A stretch of 64,000 nt of DNA from an uncultured Megasphaera sp. (GTDB lineage: Bacteria > Bacillota > Negativicutes > Veillonellales > Megasphaeraceae): assembly GCF_900539295.1 (NCBI RefSeq), contig NZ_UQBH01000002.1:76706-140705 (forward strand). Direction: 5' to 3'. Shown piece after piece: positions 17,072 through 24,723 of this stretch. Positions within the stretch are counted from its first letter, which is position 1; every line of letters begins with the position of its first letter. Position numbers and translations under genes: made by a program. The notes below the pieces were generated by a model that saw only the letters and a program-made list of their open reading frames with translations, was not told the DNA's origin and made no database searches.

Positions 17072-17791
17072 ATGTTTATTCAGACCAAAGATCTCGTAAA
17101 ATCGTATAAAGAACGAAACGCCGTCGACGGCGTCAGCATCCGCGTCGACCAGGGGGAAATCGTCGGCCTCTTGGGCCCGAATGGGGCGGGGAAGACGACG
17201 ACCTTCTACATGATCGTCGGTATCGAACGACCGACGGCCGGTGAAATCACCATTGACGGCAACGATATTACCCAGCTGCCCATCCACAAGCGGTCAGCCC
17301 ACGGTATCGGCTATTTGCCTCAGGAAGCATCGATATTCCGCAAATTGACCGTAGAGGATAACCTCCTGGCCGTATTGGAGACGACCAAGCTCAATAAGAA
17401 AGAACAGCGTAAAAAAGCGGAGGACTTGATGGAAGAGTTCTCCATTACCCATCTGCGGGACCGGCTGGGCATCCAGCTTTCCGGCGGCGAACGGCGCCGC
17501 GTCGAAATTGCCCGCTGCCTGGTTACGGATCCGTCCTTCATTCTCCTCGACGAACCCTTTGCCGGCATCGATCCCTTGGCTGTCAACGATATCCAAGGGA
17601 TTATCAGCCATTTAAAGCGGCGCGGCATGGGCGTTCTCATCACCGACCACAATGTTCGGGAAACGCTCAGCATCGTCGATAAAGCCTATATTTTGAGCGA
17701 TGGGAAAATCCTTCTCGAAGGTACTCCGGAAGTCATCGCCAACGATCCGGTCGCCAAGAAATTCTACTTAGGCGAAGAATTCAGGATGTAA
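17072..17791 (+). CDS. lptB: LPS export ABC transporter ATPase LptB
   Basis: LptB powers LPS extraction from the inner membrane. The 239-residue ATPase has Walker A GPNGAGKTT at 35-43, the Q-loop in LPQEASIF, the signature LSGGERRR near 136, Walker B FILLDEPFAGID, and the H-loop ITDHNVRETL typical of LptB. Its sequence style (Branched-chain-type group) matches LptB rather than MsbA-like exporters. It is followed after 13 bases by the permease gene. Confidence 0.95.
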   Translation: MFIQTKDLVKSYKERNAVDGVSIRVDQGEIVGLLGPNGAGKTTTFYMIVGIERPTAGEITIDGNDITQLPIHKRSAHGIGYLPQEASIFRKLTVEDNLLAVLETTKLNKKEQRKKAEDLMEEFSITHLRDRLGIQLSGGERRRVEIARCLVTDPSFILLDEPFAGIDPLAVNDIQGIISHLKRRGMGVLITDHNVRETLSIVDKAYILSDGKILLEGTPEVIANDPVAKKFYLGEEFRM

Positions 17792-17804
17792 CAGGGAGTA
17801 TGGA

Positions 17805-18893
17805 ATGCGTATATTAGACAAGTATATATTAAAAGAATTTATCGGCCCCTTTCTGTTTGGCGTCTGTGCCTTTACAGCCGTCTTCATCGGGACGGGTACC
17901 CTCTATCGAATCGCCAATCTCATCAATCAGTACGGGGCCTCTCCTTGGGCGGCCTTTCGCGTCTTTGTACTGGCCATACCCTCTATCATTGTCATCACCT
18001 TTCCCATGTCGGTCCTCTTAGGTTCGCTCATGGCTTTTGGCCGCCTTTCCAGTTCCAGTGAACTGATTGTCATGCGGGCCAGCGGGCAAAATTTCATCCG
18101 CCTGGCCATGCCGGTCTTCGTCGCCGCCTTGTGTATTTCTCTGGGAGCGACGGCTTTCAACGAATACGTCGTACCGAAGGCTAATAATGCCTACAACCGC
18201 ATCATCAATGATGAAATAAAGCACAACGTGGCGCCCAAGACTCAGGATCATATCATCATCAAGAATACCGACGGTTCCGATATTTCCAGCCTGATGTACG
18301 CCCGACAGTATGATGCAGAGTCGCGGGAATTGAAGGATATTACCGTCCAGGAATTTGAAAATGACCAGCTCATGCGAGTCGAACAAGCAGACCGAGCCGA
18401 CTGGAACGGTCAGAAATGGATCATGCACGAAGGGACGATTTTTGACGTATCGACCGACGAAAAGACGACGCGGTCCATGAAGTTCCAAAATCAGGCCCTT
18501 CCGGTTACGCAGAAGCCGGATAAAATCGCGTCTTCTCAGAAGAAGCCTGAAGAATTGACCATTCGTGAATTGAAGGAGCAGATCAGCCTCCTCGACCAAA
18601 ATTCTGTCGACACCAATAAGATGAAAGTCGAAATGTACAACCGCTTTGCCCTGCCTCTGGCAAGCCTCGTCTGTGCCGTTGTCGGTGCTCCCTTGGGGAT
18701 GCAGAAGCAGCGCGGAAGCTCTTCCATCGGCTTTGGCATCAGCGTCGTCGTCATCTTTATTTATTACTCGATCATGACTCTTGGCAATGCCCTGGGGAAC
18801 GGTGGTAAGATACCGCCTTATATCGCCGCCTTTTTACCGGATATCGTCTGCGGTATCGCCGGCGTCATCTTAGTCTATAAGAAATCGAAGTGA
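17805..18893 (+). CDS. LPS export permease, LptF/LptG family
   Basis: A 362-residue YjgP/YjgQ-family permease with membrane helices near 12-32, 50-75 and 98-118, a periplasmic domain (about 130-265), and further helices near 275-295, 305-325 and 335-355. It starts with the typical RILDKYILKEFIGPFLFG. Proteobacteria use two such proteins, LptF and LptG, with LptB. Only this one is present here, and it ends the cluster before a terminator. It may act as a homodimer or pair with an unlinked partner. Confidence 0.88.
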   Translation: MRILDKYILKEFIGPFLFGVCAFTAVFIGTGTLYRIANLINQYGASPWAAFRVFVLAIPSIIVITFPMSVLLGSLMAFGRLSSSSELIVMRASGQNFIRLAMPVFVAALCISLGATAFNEYVVPKANNAYNRIINDEIKHNVAPKTQDHIIIKNTDGSDISSLMYARQYDAESRELKDITVQEFENDQLMRVEQADRADWNGQKWIMHEGTIFDVSTDEKTTRSMKFQNQALPVTQKPDKIASSQKKPEELTIRELKEQISLLDQNSVDTNKMKVEMYNRFALPLASLVCAVVGAPLGMQKQRGSSSIGFGISVVVIFIYYSIMTLGNALGNGGKIPPYIAAFLPDIVCGIAGVILVYKKSK

Positions 18894-18894
18894 G

Positions 18895-18928
18895 AAAAGG
18901 GACTGTCCTTTAAGGCAGTTCCTTTTTG
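18895..18928 (+). terminator. Intrinsic terminator of the envelope cluster
   Basis: An 11-base-pair stem (AAAAGGGACTG with CAGTTCCTTTT) with a 10-base loop ends in five T, starting right behind the lptF-type gene stop. It closes the lpxI-to-lptF transcript. Confidence 0.85.
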
Positions 18929-19012
18929 AGATTGAATATAAAATAGAGACGGGCAAACCGATTGTCTGTTGTGACCAAAGATGGATGATACGTCGTCCGC
19001 GTTGGGATAATT

Positions 19013-19050
19013 GGAGTCTTTCTGACGCTTCACGCTTGCAGGAAGGCTCC
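19013..19050 (+). other. Strong 12-base-pair hairpin before the DUF3084 gene
   Basis: GGAGTCTTTCTG (19013-19024) pairs with CAGGAAGGCTCC (19039-19050) around a 14-base loop and is followed by TTTATAG and a TATAAT at 19060-19065. It could be a weak second terminator, an mRNA 5' structure or an operator covering the promoter. The T run is too short to call it a terminator. Confidence 0.4.
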
Positions 19051-19101
19051 TTTATAGTCTATAATATAATGAAATTAAATGATGAGAAAAGGTGGTGGCT
19101 T

Positions 19102-20361
19102 ATGGAATACGGATGGATCATGCTGGTCGTTTTGGCCGTTATGGGCGGCATTATTGCCTATCTTGGCGATAAAATCGGCTCTCGTGTAGGCAAACAAAAA
19201 ATTAAATTATTCGGACTCAGACCGAAGTACACGTCTATCTTAGTCACTATCCTGACCGGCATCAGCATCGCGGCCATTACCTTAGGCGTCATGTCCATCC
19301 TTTCCGAAAATGTCCGCATCGCCTTATTCGGCATGCATCAGCTTCAGATGCAGAAAGCTCAGCTCGAAGCACAGCGCAGCCAGCTCCTGCAGCAGGCCGT
19401 TGAGCTCGGGAAGGAACTGGATGATAAGAATCAATTAATTGCAGCCAATGAAGAGCTCTTAAAGCAGCAGCAGGAACAGCTCGACGGGAAGAACGAAGAA
19501 ATCCGTGCTACCCAAATGGACCTGCAGCAGGCTCAGTTGGCCCGCGACGACAAGGCCCGTCAGCTGACTGTTATCCAAGTCGCCATGGATGAGGCCAAAA
19601 AGCAGCGTGACTCGGCCCTGGCCGACAGTGAAAAGGCGCGTCAGGACGTGGCCATGCTGGAAGAAACAAAGAATAAAATGATGGATACCATCGATGGCCT
19701 CGATAAGCGCATCAAGGTCCTCAACGCGACTATGACCAACATCCGTGAAGGAACGGTCATCTTCCGTGTCGGCGAAGTCCTCTCCAGCAACGTACTCCGC
19801 GGTGGTCTTTCTGTCGAGCAGACGCGGGAAGAACTCAGCCGAGCCATGAGCCAGACCAATACCATGATCGGCCGCCATCTCGGCGTTTCTGATGAAAATA
19901 CAGTCTTGCTGTACATTTCGCCGGAAGAATTCAACGCGACTGTCGACGCCCTGCAAAAAGCCGGGAAATCGCAGAAACTCCTGCGTATCATTGCTGCCGG
20001 CAACATCATCCTCGGCGAACCGGCCCTGGTCCACGTCGAAATGTATGATAACCAATTGATTTATCATCGCGGCGACGTCGTCTACGAAGAACGGCTGAAA
20101 GCCTATGACTGGTCCGGCAATACAGAACTGCAGGTCATGCGCTTCTTACATAATGTCAACCAACAGGCTCAGGCCAAGGGACTTCTGCCGGACCCCCTGA
20201 CGGGTAATGTCGGCGCCTTGACGGCAGCGGAAATGTTTGATACCATCAACCGCATCAAGAACCACAGCGGTGAAAATATCGTACTCCGAGCCGTGGCAGA
20301 AGCCGATACCTATACGGCCGGTCCTTTGCAGATCGACATCCGTGTCGAAGCCGATAAGTAG
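19102..20361 (+). CDS. DUF3084 family membrane coiled-coil protein
   Basis: A 419-residue protein of unknown function. Two N-terminal membrane helices (about 6-24 and 45-70) flank a short loop with conserved GLRPKYTS. A long, glutamine- and lysine-rich coiled coil follows (about 80-215), then a globular C-terminal domain (about 220-419). The ATG at 19102 follows AAAGGTGG. The upstream in-frame extension covers the hairpin and promoter region and is rejected. Proteins of this kind are known from cyanobacteria and Negativicutes. A role in envelope organisation is a guess from topology and from its place after the lpt genes. Confidence 0.75.
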   Translation: MEYGWIMLVVLAVMGGIIAYLGDKIGSRVGKQKIKLFGLRPKYTSILVTILTGISIAAITLGVMSILSENVRIALFGMHQLQMQKAQLEAQRSQLLQQAVELGKELDDKNQLIAANEELLKQQQEQLDGKNEEIRATQMDLQQAQLARDDKARQLTVIQVAMDEAKKQRDSALADSEKARQDVAMLEETKNKMMDTIDGLDKRIKVLNATMTNIREGTVIFRVGEVLSSNVLRGGLSVEQTREELSRAMSQTNTMIGRHLGVSDENTVLLYISPEEFNATVDALQKAGKSQKLLRIIAAGNIILGEPALVHVEMYDNQLIYHRGDVVYEERLKAYDWSGNTELQVMRFLHNVNQQAQAKGLLPDPLTGNVGALTAAEMFDTINRIKNHSGENIVLRAVAEADTYTAGPLQIDIRVEADK

Positions 20362-20372
20362 GGAGGCGCCTG

Positions 20373-20783
20373 ATGATATTTGCTATTGATCCCGGCTCCG
20401 AAAAGACCGGCACGGCCGTCGTCAATGACGACGGCAGCTTGGTCGTGAAGGCCATCGTTCCGACGCCGGACCTCATTTCTTACATCGAAGAGCTTTATGG
20501 AAACTATCCTTTTTCCCATATCGTCATGGGTGACGGGACGAACCATAAACATCTGCAGCCGGCTGTGGAGCAGTGGATTGCCGACGGCCGCAGGGCCATT
20601 ACCTTTTCACTCATTGATGAAAAATTTACGACTGTCGAAGGGCGTAATCTCTATTTTCAGTGTACGCCCCGCAGGGGATGGCGGCGTTTCATCCCCTTAT
20701 CGCTTCAATATCCGCCGGAACCGGTCGACGATTTCGTCGCCTGGATTATCGGCCGCCGCTATTTAGACAACCAAAGGAGGTAA
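20373..20783 (+). CDS. YqgF/RuvX-like RNase H-fold protein
   Basis: A 136-residue protein starting with MIFAIDPGSEKTGTAVV, the first strand and metal-binding Asp of the YqgF/RuvC-like RNase H fold. Further acidic residues lie in LIDEKFTT and in PVDDFVAW near the C-terminus, as expected for the other metal ligands. It is too different from the canonical RuvX (16S rRNA processing) to assign that role. It sits 11 bases after the DUF3084 gene and 3 bases before the YitT gene, so the three are likely co-transcribed. Confidence 0.65.
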   Translation: MIFAIDPGSEKTGTAVVNDDGSLVVKAIVPTPDLISYIEELYGNYPFSHIVMGDGTNHKHLQPAVEQWIADGRRAITFSLIDEKFTTVEGRNLYFQCTPRRGWRRFIPLSLQYPPEPVDDFVAWIIGRRYLDNQRR

Positions 20784-20786
20784 TCT

Positions 20787-21623
20787 ATGAAATATTTTTT
20801 ACGCGCACTGGGCCTGGCTTTTGGGGCCTTTATCTACACGATTGGACTCGACGTATTCCTGGTCCCGAACCACGTCATTGACGGCGGTGTCGTCGGCATC
20901 GCCCTCATGGCAGCCGAGGTGACGGGCATCAGTTTCAGTATATTTATCATCGTCTTGAATATTCCCTTTTTCATTTTCGGGTATAAAAAGATCGGTGCTT
21001 TTTTTACCGTATCGTCGCTTTTTTCCATTCTCTGTCTGTCCGTATGGAGTGATTTCCTTCACTATCCGCCGGTTACGTCAGATCCTTTCCTGTCGACGAT
21101 TTACGGCGGTATCATCATTGGCCTCGGCGTCGGCCTCATCATTCGCTGGGGCGGATCCCTCGACGGTACGGAAGTACTGGCCATCATTGCCGATCGTCAG
21201 ACGCCCTTTTCTGTCGGCGAGACGATCATGTTCTTTAATCTCTTTATCTTAGGCAGCTCGGGCTTCGTCTTTTCCTGGGACAGCGCCATGTATTCCCTGG
21301 TGGCTTACTTCATCGCTTATAAAATGATCGACGTCGTTACGACCGGTCTCGACGAAATGAAGGGCATGCTCATCGTTACGGGAAAACACGATGCCGTCGC
21401 CCAGTGCCTCACGCAGGACATGGGCCGTGCCGTGACCCTCATCAATGGGGAAGGCGCTTACAAGCGGGAAAAAACGATGATCCTCTACTGCGTCGTATCG
21501 CGGCTTGAAATCACCAAGATCCGCGACGCTATTACGACCATTGATCCGGCTGCTTTCGTCTCCGTCTTCGATATCAGCGAGGCCCACGGCGGTCTCTTCA
21601 AGCGGCGGAAAAGCCACGGATAA
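20787..21623 (+). CDS. YitT family membrane protein
   Basis: This 278-residue protein has five to six membrane helices (about 5-25, 45-68, 75-95, 105-125, 150-190). A cytoplasmic DUF2179 domain follows (about 205-278, with GKHDAVAQCLTQDMGRAVT and YCVVSRLE). YitT proteins are widespread in Firmicutes, and their transport substrate is unknown. AAAGGAGG gives a strong start at 20787. It ends the three-gene unit that begins with the DUF3084 gene. Confidence 0.85.
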   Translation: MKYFLRALGLAFGAFIYTIGLDVFLVPNHVIDGGVVGIALMAAEVTGISFSIFIIVLNIPFFIFGYKKIGAFFTVSSLFSILCLSVWSDFLHYPPVTSDPFLSTIYGGIIIGLGVGLIIRWGGSLDGTEVLAIIADRQTPFSVGETIMFFNLFILGSSGFVFSWDSAMYSLVAYFIAYKMIDVVTTGLDEMKGMLIVTGKHDAVAQCLTQDMGRAVTLINGEGAYKREKTMILYCVVSRLEITKIRDAITTIDPAAFVSVFDISEAHGGLFKRRKSHG

Positions 21624-21662
21624 GGGTGAAAAAAGCTTGACATTATCGGCGAATCTGCTGTA

Positions 21663-21690
21663 TTGACATAATTTGCATATTTGCTATTAT
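21663..21690 (+). promoter_or_regulatory. Promoter of the YdbC-like gene
   Basis: Consensus TTGACA (21663-21668), a 16-base spacer and TATTAT (21685-21690) preceded by TGC form a strong promoter. A second TTGACATTAT at 21637 repeats the -35 region 26 bases upstream. The leader holds a small inverted repeat, GGTTA/TAACC (21703-21718). Confidence 0.7.
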
Positions 21691-21757
21691 ATAAAATAAT
21701 TGGGTTATCGACGTAACCTGACATGATGCAATCATAAACGCTATCGGGAGGTATACA

Positions 21758-21988
21758 ATGGCACAGTTAAATTTCAACATCGAAGACATTTGCGGCACTT
21801 TGTCTGAAAATAAAGACGGCTGGCGCAAAGAATTGACCTACATCAGCTGGAACAATCGAGCTCCTAAGTTTGACCTGCGTTCGTGGGACCCTGATTACCA
21901 GGCCATGACCAAGGGGATTACCATGACCAAGGAAGAGTTAGAAAAACTGCGTGATGTATTGAACGAAATGGATTTCGATAAATACTAA
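21758..21988 (+). CDS. PC4/YdbC family ssDNA-binding protein
   Basis: A 76-residue protein matching the bacterial YdbC family, relatives of the eukaryotic coactivator PC4. The pattern CGTLSENKDGWRKELTYISWN, then FDLRSWDPD and KGITMTKEEL, is characteristic. It forms a curved beta-sheet dimer that binds single-stranded DNA in studied homologues; the cellular job is unclear. GGGAGG gives a strong start. It has its own strong promoter and terminator, which suggests high, independent expression. Confidence 0.85.
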   Translation: MAQLNFNIEDICGTLSENKDGWRKELTYISWNNRAPKFDLRSWDPDYQAMTKGITMTKEELEKLRDVLNEMDFDKY

Positions 21989-21997
21989 GGAGTGATG

Positions 21998-22050
21998 AGT
22001 ATGCTTTCGGCAATTCGACGAGAATGAATGGGATGAAAGCATACTTTTTT
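21998..22050 (+). terminator. Intrinsic terminator after the YdbC-like gene
   Basis: AGTATGCTTTC (21998-22008) pairs perfectly with GAAAGCATACT (22035-22045) and six T follow. The 26-base loop is large for a terminator, but the stem and T run are clear. Confidence 0.7.
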
Positions 22051-22057
22051 ATTTTCC

Positions 22058-22086
22058 TTGCCAAAATCGTCAAAACATTATATAAT
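22058..22086 (+). promoter_or_regulatory. fapR operon promoter
   Basis: TTGCCA (22058-22063), a 17-base spacer and consensus TATAAT (22081-22086) lie just downstream of the previous terminator and about 50 bases before fapR. Confidence 0.75.
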
Positions 22087-22104
22087 CTCTAGTTGTATGT
22101 GCTA

Positions 22105-22121
22105 ATAGTACTTGGTAATAA
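22105..22121. promoter_or_regulatory. FapR-like operator
   Basis: The 17-base sequence ATAGTACTTGGTAATAA resembles, as I remember it, the palindromic Bacillus FapR site (TTAGTAC...GTACTAA), with most positions matching. It lies at the expected transcript start of the fapR operon, so autoregulation by FapR, relieved by malonyl-CoA, is likely. The match is by eye only. Confidence 0.55.
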
Positions 22122-22138
22122 TTTCAAGGGTGAATGAC

Positions 22139-22681
22139 ATGGTTCGTATAGCAAGAGATAAGCGACATGCTTTGTTACAGAAGCGAATTGAAGATAATCC
22201 TTTTATAAATGATGAAGAATTAGCTGAAGAACTTTCCGTCAGTGTAGCTACAATCCGCTTGGACCGCATGGCCTTGGGGATACCTGAAATGCGCATCCGC
22301 ATCCGTCAAAAGGCGGAAGCGGCTCAACCTAAACTGCGAAATGCGACTGTCGTCGGCGAACTCGTAGACTGCATCATCGGAAAGAATGCCATTTCGATTA
22401 TGACGGCTACGGATGATATGGTCGACGAAGCCCATATCGTGCGCTCCCAATGCCTCTATGCTCAGGCCAGCTCCCTGGCACGGACCGTATTAAACCTTCC
22501 TGTCTGTATCACGGCAGTTGCCAATGTAAAATATAAACAACCCGTTACCGTAGGCGATAAACTGATTGCCAAAGCCGACGTCATCCGTCAGCGCGACCAG
22601 AAATACTACGTATGGGTTACGATTCGGAAGATGAGAAAAGAAGTGTTCCGGGCGAAATTTATTATAGAATCTTTGGAATAA
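22139..22681 (+). CDS. fapR: Fatty-acid biosynthesis repressor FapR
   Basis: FapR represses fatty-acid and phospholipid genes and is released by malonyl-CoA. The 180-residue protein has an N-terminal DeoR-like helix-turn-helix (about 10-60, DEELAEELSVSVATIRLDRMALGIPEMR) and a C-terminal hot-dog domain (about 75-180) that binds malonyl-CoA. I chose the ATG at 22139, after AAGGGTG. An in-frame TTG at 22112 lies inside the operator-like sequence. It heads the operon with plsX and the fab genes, as in Bacillus. Confidence 0.93.
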   Translation: MVRIARDKRHALLQKRIEDNPFINDEELAEELSVSVATIRLDRMALGIPEMRIRIRQKAEAAQPKLRNATVVGELVDCIIGKNAISIMTATDDMVDEAHIVRSQCLYAQASSLARTVLNLPVCITAVANVKYKQPVTVGDKLIAKADVIRQRDQKYYVWVTIRKMRKEVFRAKFIIESLE

Positions 22682-22696
22682 TGGAGCGGTAGTATA

Positions 22697-23722
22697 ATGA
22701 AAATAGCAGTAGATGCGATGGGCGGCGATTATGCACCGGAAGAAATTGTTCTCGGTGCCATTGAAGCCGTCAAAGCATATGATTACGATGTCGTCCTGGT
22801 CGGTGATGAAACAAAAATACGCAAGGTACTGACGACGTATGGGGCGAAAGAAACAGAACGCCTGTCCATCGTCCATGCCAGTGAAGTCATCGAAATGGGC
22901 GAGCATCCGGCTCAGGCCATTCGCCGCAAGAAAGACGCATCCATCGTCGTAGCTGCCCGCTTGGTAAAGGACGGCGCATGTGATGCTGTCGTTGCCGCCG
23001 GCAGCACCGGGGCCGCTGTAACGGCTGCCCTTTTTGAACTGGGCCGCATCAAAGGAATTGAAAGGCCCTGCATTGCTACGCCGATTCCTTCGAAGAAGGG
23101 GATTACGGTCCTCCTCGATTCCGGGGCCAATGCCAGCAGCAAGCCGAAGCATTTGGTCGAAGGCGCCATCATGGGCTGCCACTATGCCAAATACATCCTC
23201 GGCATCGAAAAGCCGGCTGTCGGCCTCTTGAACATCGGTGAAGAAGCGTCGAAGGGCAATGAGTTGTGTCAAAAGACACATCCCATGTTGGAAAATTTGA
23301 AAACAATTACTTTCTATGGTAACGTAGAAGGCAGAGATATACCGAAAGGAACGGTCGACGTCGTCGTCTGCGACGGATTCGTCGGCAATGTCATCCTGAA
23401 ATTTGGGGAAGGCATGGCCATGTTTATCATCCGTCTCGTTCGCGACACGATCAAACAGAGCGGGTTCATCGCTAAATTAGGGGCCCTGGCCATCTATCCG
23501 GCGCTGAAATCGCTCAAGAAAAGACTGGACTTTACCGAATACGGCGGAGCACCGCTGTTAGGTGTCAATGGCAGCTTTATCATCTGTCACGGCAGTTCGA
23601 AGGCTAAGGCCATCAAGAATGCCGTCCGCGTGGCCGGCGAAATTGCAGAGCAAGACGTCATCGGCCATATTCGCAAAAGTATAGAGGAAGAAGAGGTAGA
23701 ACAGTATGATAGTGAAAGCTAA
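22697..23722 (+). CDS. plsX: Phosphate acyltransferase PlsX
   Basis: PlsX makes acyl-phosphate from acyl-ACP for PlsY, the first step of phospholipid synthesis in most bacteria. The 341-residue protein starts with IAVDAMGGDYAPEE. It has the conserved AGSTGA segment (near 102), CIATPIPS and the ...VVCDGFVGN region. It lies between fapR and fabH, the standard Firmicute order, and overlaps fabH by 17 bases. Confidence 0.96.
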   Translation: MKIAVDAMGGDYAPEEIVLGAIEAVKAYDYDVVLVGDETKIRKVLTTYGAKETERLSIVHASEVIEMGEHPAQAIRRKKDASIVVAARLVKDGACDAVVAAGSTGAAVTAALFELGRIKGIERPCIATPIPSKKGITVLLDSGANASSKPKHLVEGAIMGCHYAKYILGIEKPAVGLLNIGEEASKGNELCQKTHPMLENLKTITFYGNVEGRDIPKGTVDVVVCDGFVGNVILKFGEGMAMFIIRLVRDTIKQSGFIAKLGALAIYPALKSLKKRLDFTEYGGAPLLGVNGSFIICHGSSKAKAIKNAVRVAGEIAEQDVIGHIRKSIEEEEVEQYDSES

Positions 23723-24701
23723 CGCCGCCGGCGTGCTGGGTACGGGCCATTATGTACCCGATAGAGTCGTTACCAATACCGAGTTGGAAAAGTATGTCGA
23801 TACATCGGACGAATGGATTCAGAGCCGTACGGGCATCAAGACTCGTCACTTTGCAGAAGACGGGCTGAATACGTCGGATATGTGCACCATTGCGGCCAAG
23901 CAGGCCCTGGAAATGGCCAACCTGTCAGCTGAAGACCTGGATATGATCATCGTCTGCACCTTGACGCCGGATATGACTATCCCGTCGACGGCTTGTATCG
24001 TACAGGATAATATCGGGGCCAAGAATGCAGCGGTCTTTGATTTGTATGCAGCCTGCTCGGGCTTTGCCTATGGTGCCATTACGGCGGCACAGTACATCGA
24101 AACGGGCATGTACCGTCACGTCATGGTCATCGGTGCTGAAATCCTCAGCCGTTTCCTTGATATGACCGACCGCAATACCTGCGTCCTCTTCGGCGATGGA
24201 GCTGGAGCGGCTGTCTTCGGTCCGGTTCCGCAGGGCTACGGCATCCTCGGTGCCGATATGGGTGCCGACGGAAGCGGCGGTAAATACCTGAGCATCCCGT
24301 CGAGCGGCGTCGCTATTTTGCCGACTGACGAAGCGCGGGCAAAACACCTGACCTACGTTAAGATGGACGGCAAGGAAGTTTATAAATTTGCCGTTAAAGT
24401 CATGGGACGGACGGCGGAAAAAGCCTTGGAACGGGCCGGTCTTAATTATGAAGACATCGACCTTTTGGTTCCTCACCAGGCCAATACCCGCATCATCCAA
24501 TCGGCAGCCAAACGGCTCCACCTGCCTATGGAAAAAGTCTTTGTAAACATTGATAAATACGCCAATACGTCGGGAGCTTCCATTCCCATTGCCCTCGACG
24601 AAGCCCTCCGTCAAGGCCGCATGAAGCGCGACGATATCGTCGTACTGGCCGGATTCGGTGCCGGATTGACTTGGGCCGGCTTAGTTATGAAGTGGTATTA
24701 A
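23706..24701 (+). CDS. fabH: 3-oxoacyl-ACP synthase III
   Basis: FabH condenses acetyl-CoA (or another primer) with malonyl-ACP to start chain synthesis. The 331-residue thiolase-fold enzyme has the catalytic triad: Cys117 in DLYAACSGF, His in LLVPHQANTRI and Asn in DKYANTSGAS. Its length is normal. The start lies inside plsX, giving translational coupling. Primer preference (straight or branched) cannot be read from sequence. Confidence 0.96.
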   Translation: MIVKANAAGVLGTGHYVPDRVVTNTELEKYVDTSDEWIQSRTGIKTRHFAEDGLNTSDMCTIAAKQALEMANLSAEDLDMIIVCTLTPDMTIPSTACIVQDNIGAKNAAVFDLYAACSGFAYGAITAAQYIETGMYRHVMVIGAEILSRFLDMTDRNTCVLFGDGAGAAVFGPVPQGYGILGADMGADGSGGKYLSIPSSGVAILPTDEARAKHLTYVKMDGKEVYKFAVKVMGRTAEKALERAGLNYEDIDLLVPHQANTRIIQSAAKRLHLPMEKVFVNIDKYANTSGASIPIALDEALRQGRMKRDDIVVLAGFGAGLTWAGLVMKWY

Positions 24702-24723
24702 TTTTTTTCGAGAGGTGTGACTG

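Noticed and set aside
18985..19101. 39-residue extension of the DUF3084 protein
   Set aside because: Covers the hairpin and the likely promoter; the ATG at 19102 opens directly into the first membrane helix.
21637..21665. First TTGACA as a full promoter for the YdbC-like gene
   Set aside because: No acceptable -10 lies 16-18 bases downstream of it; the second TTGACA has one.
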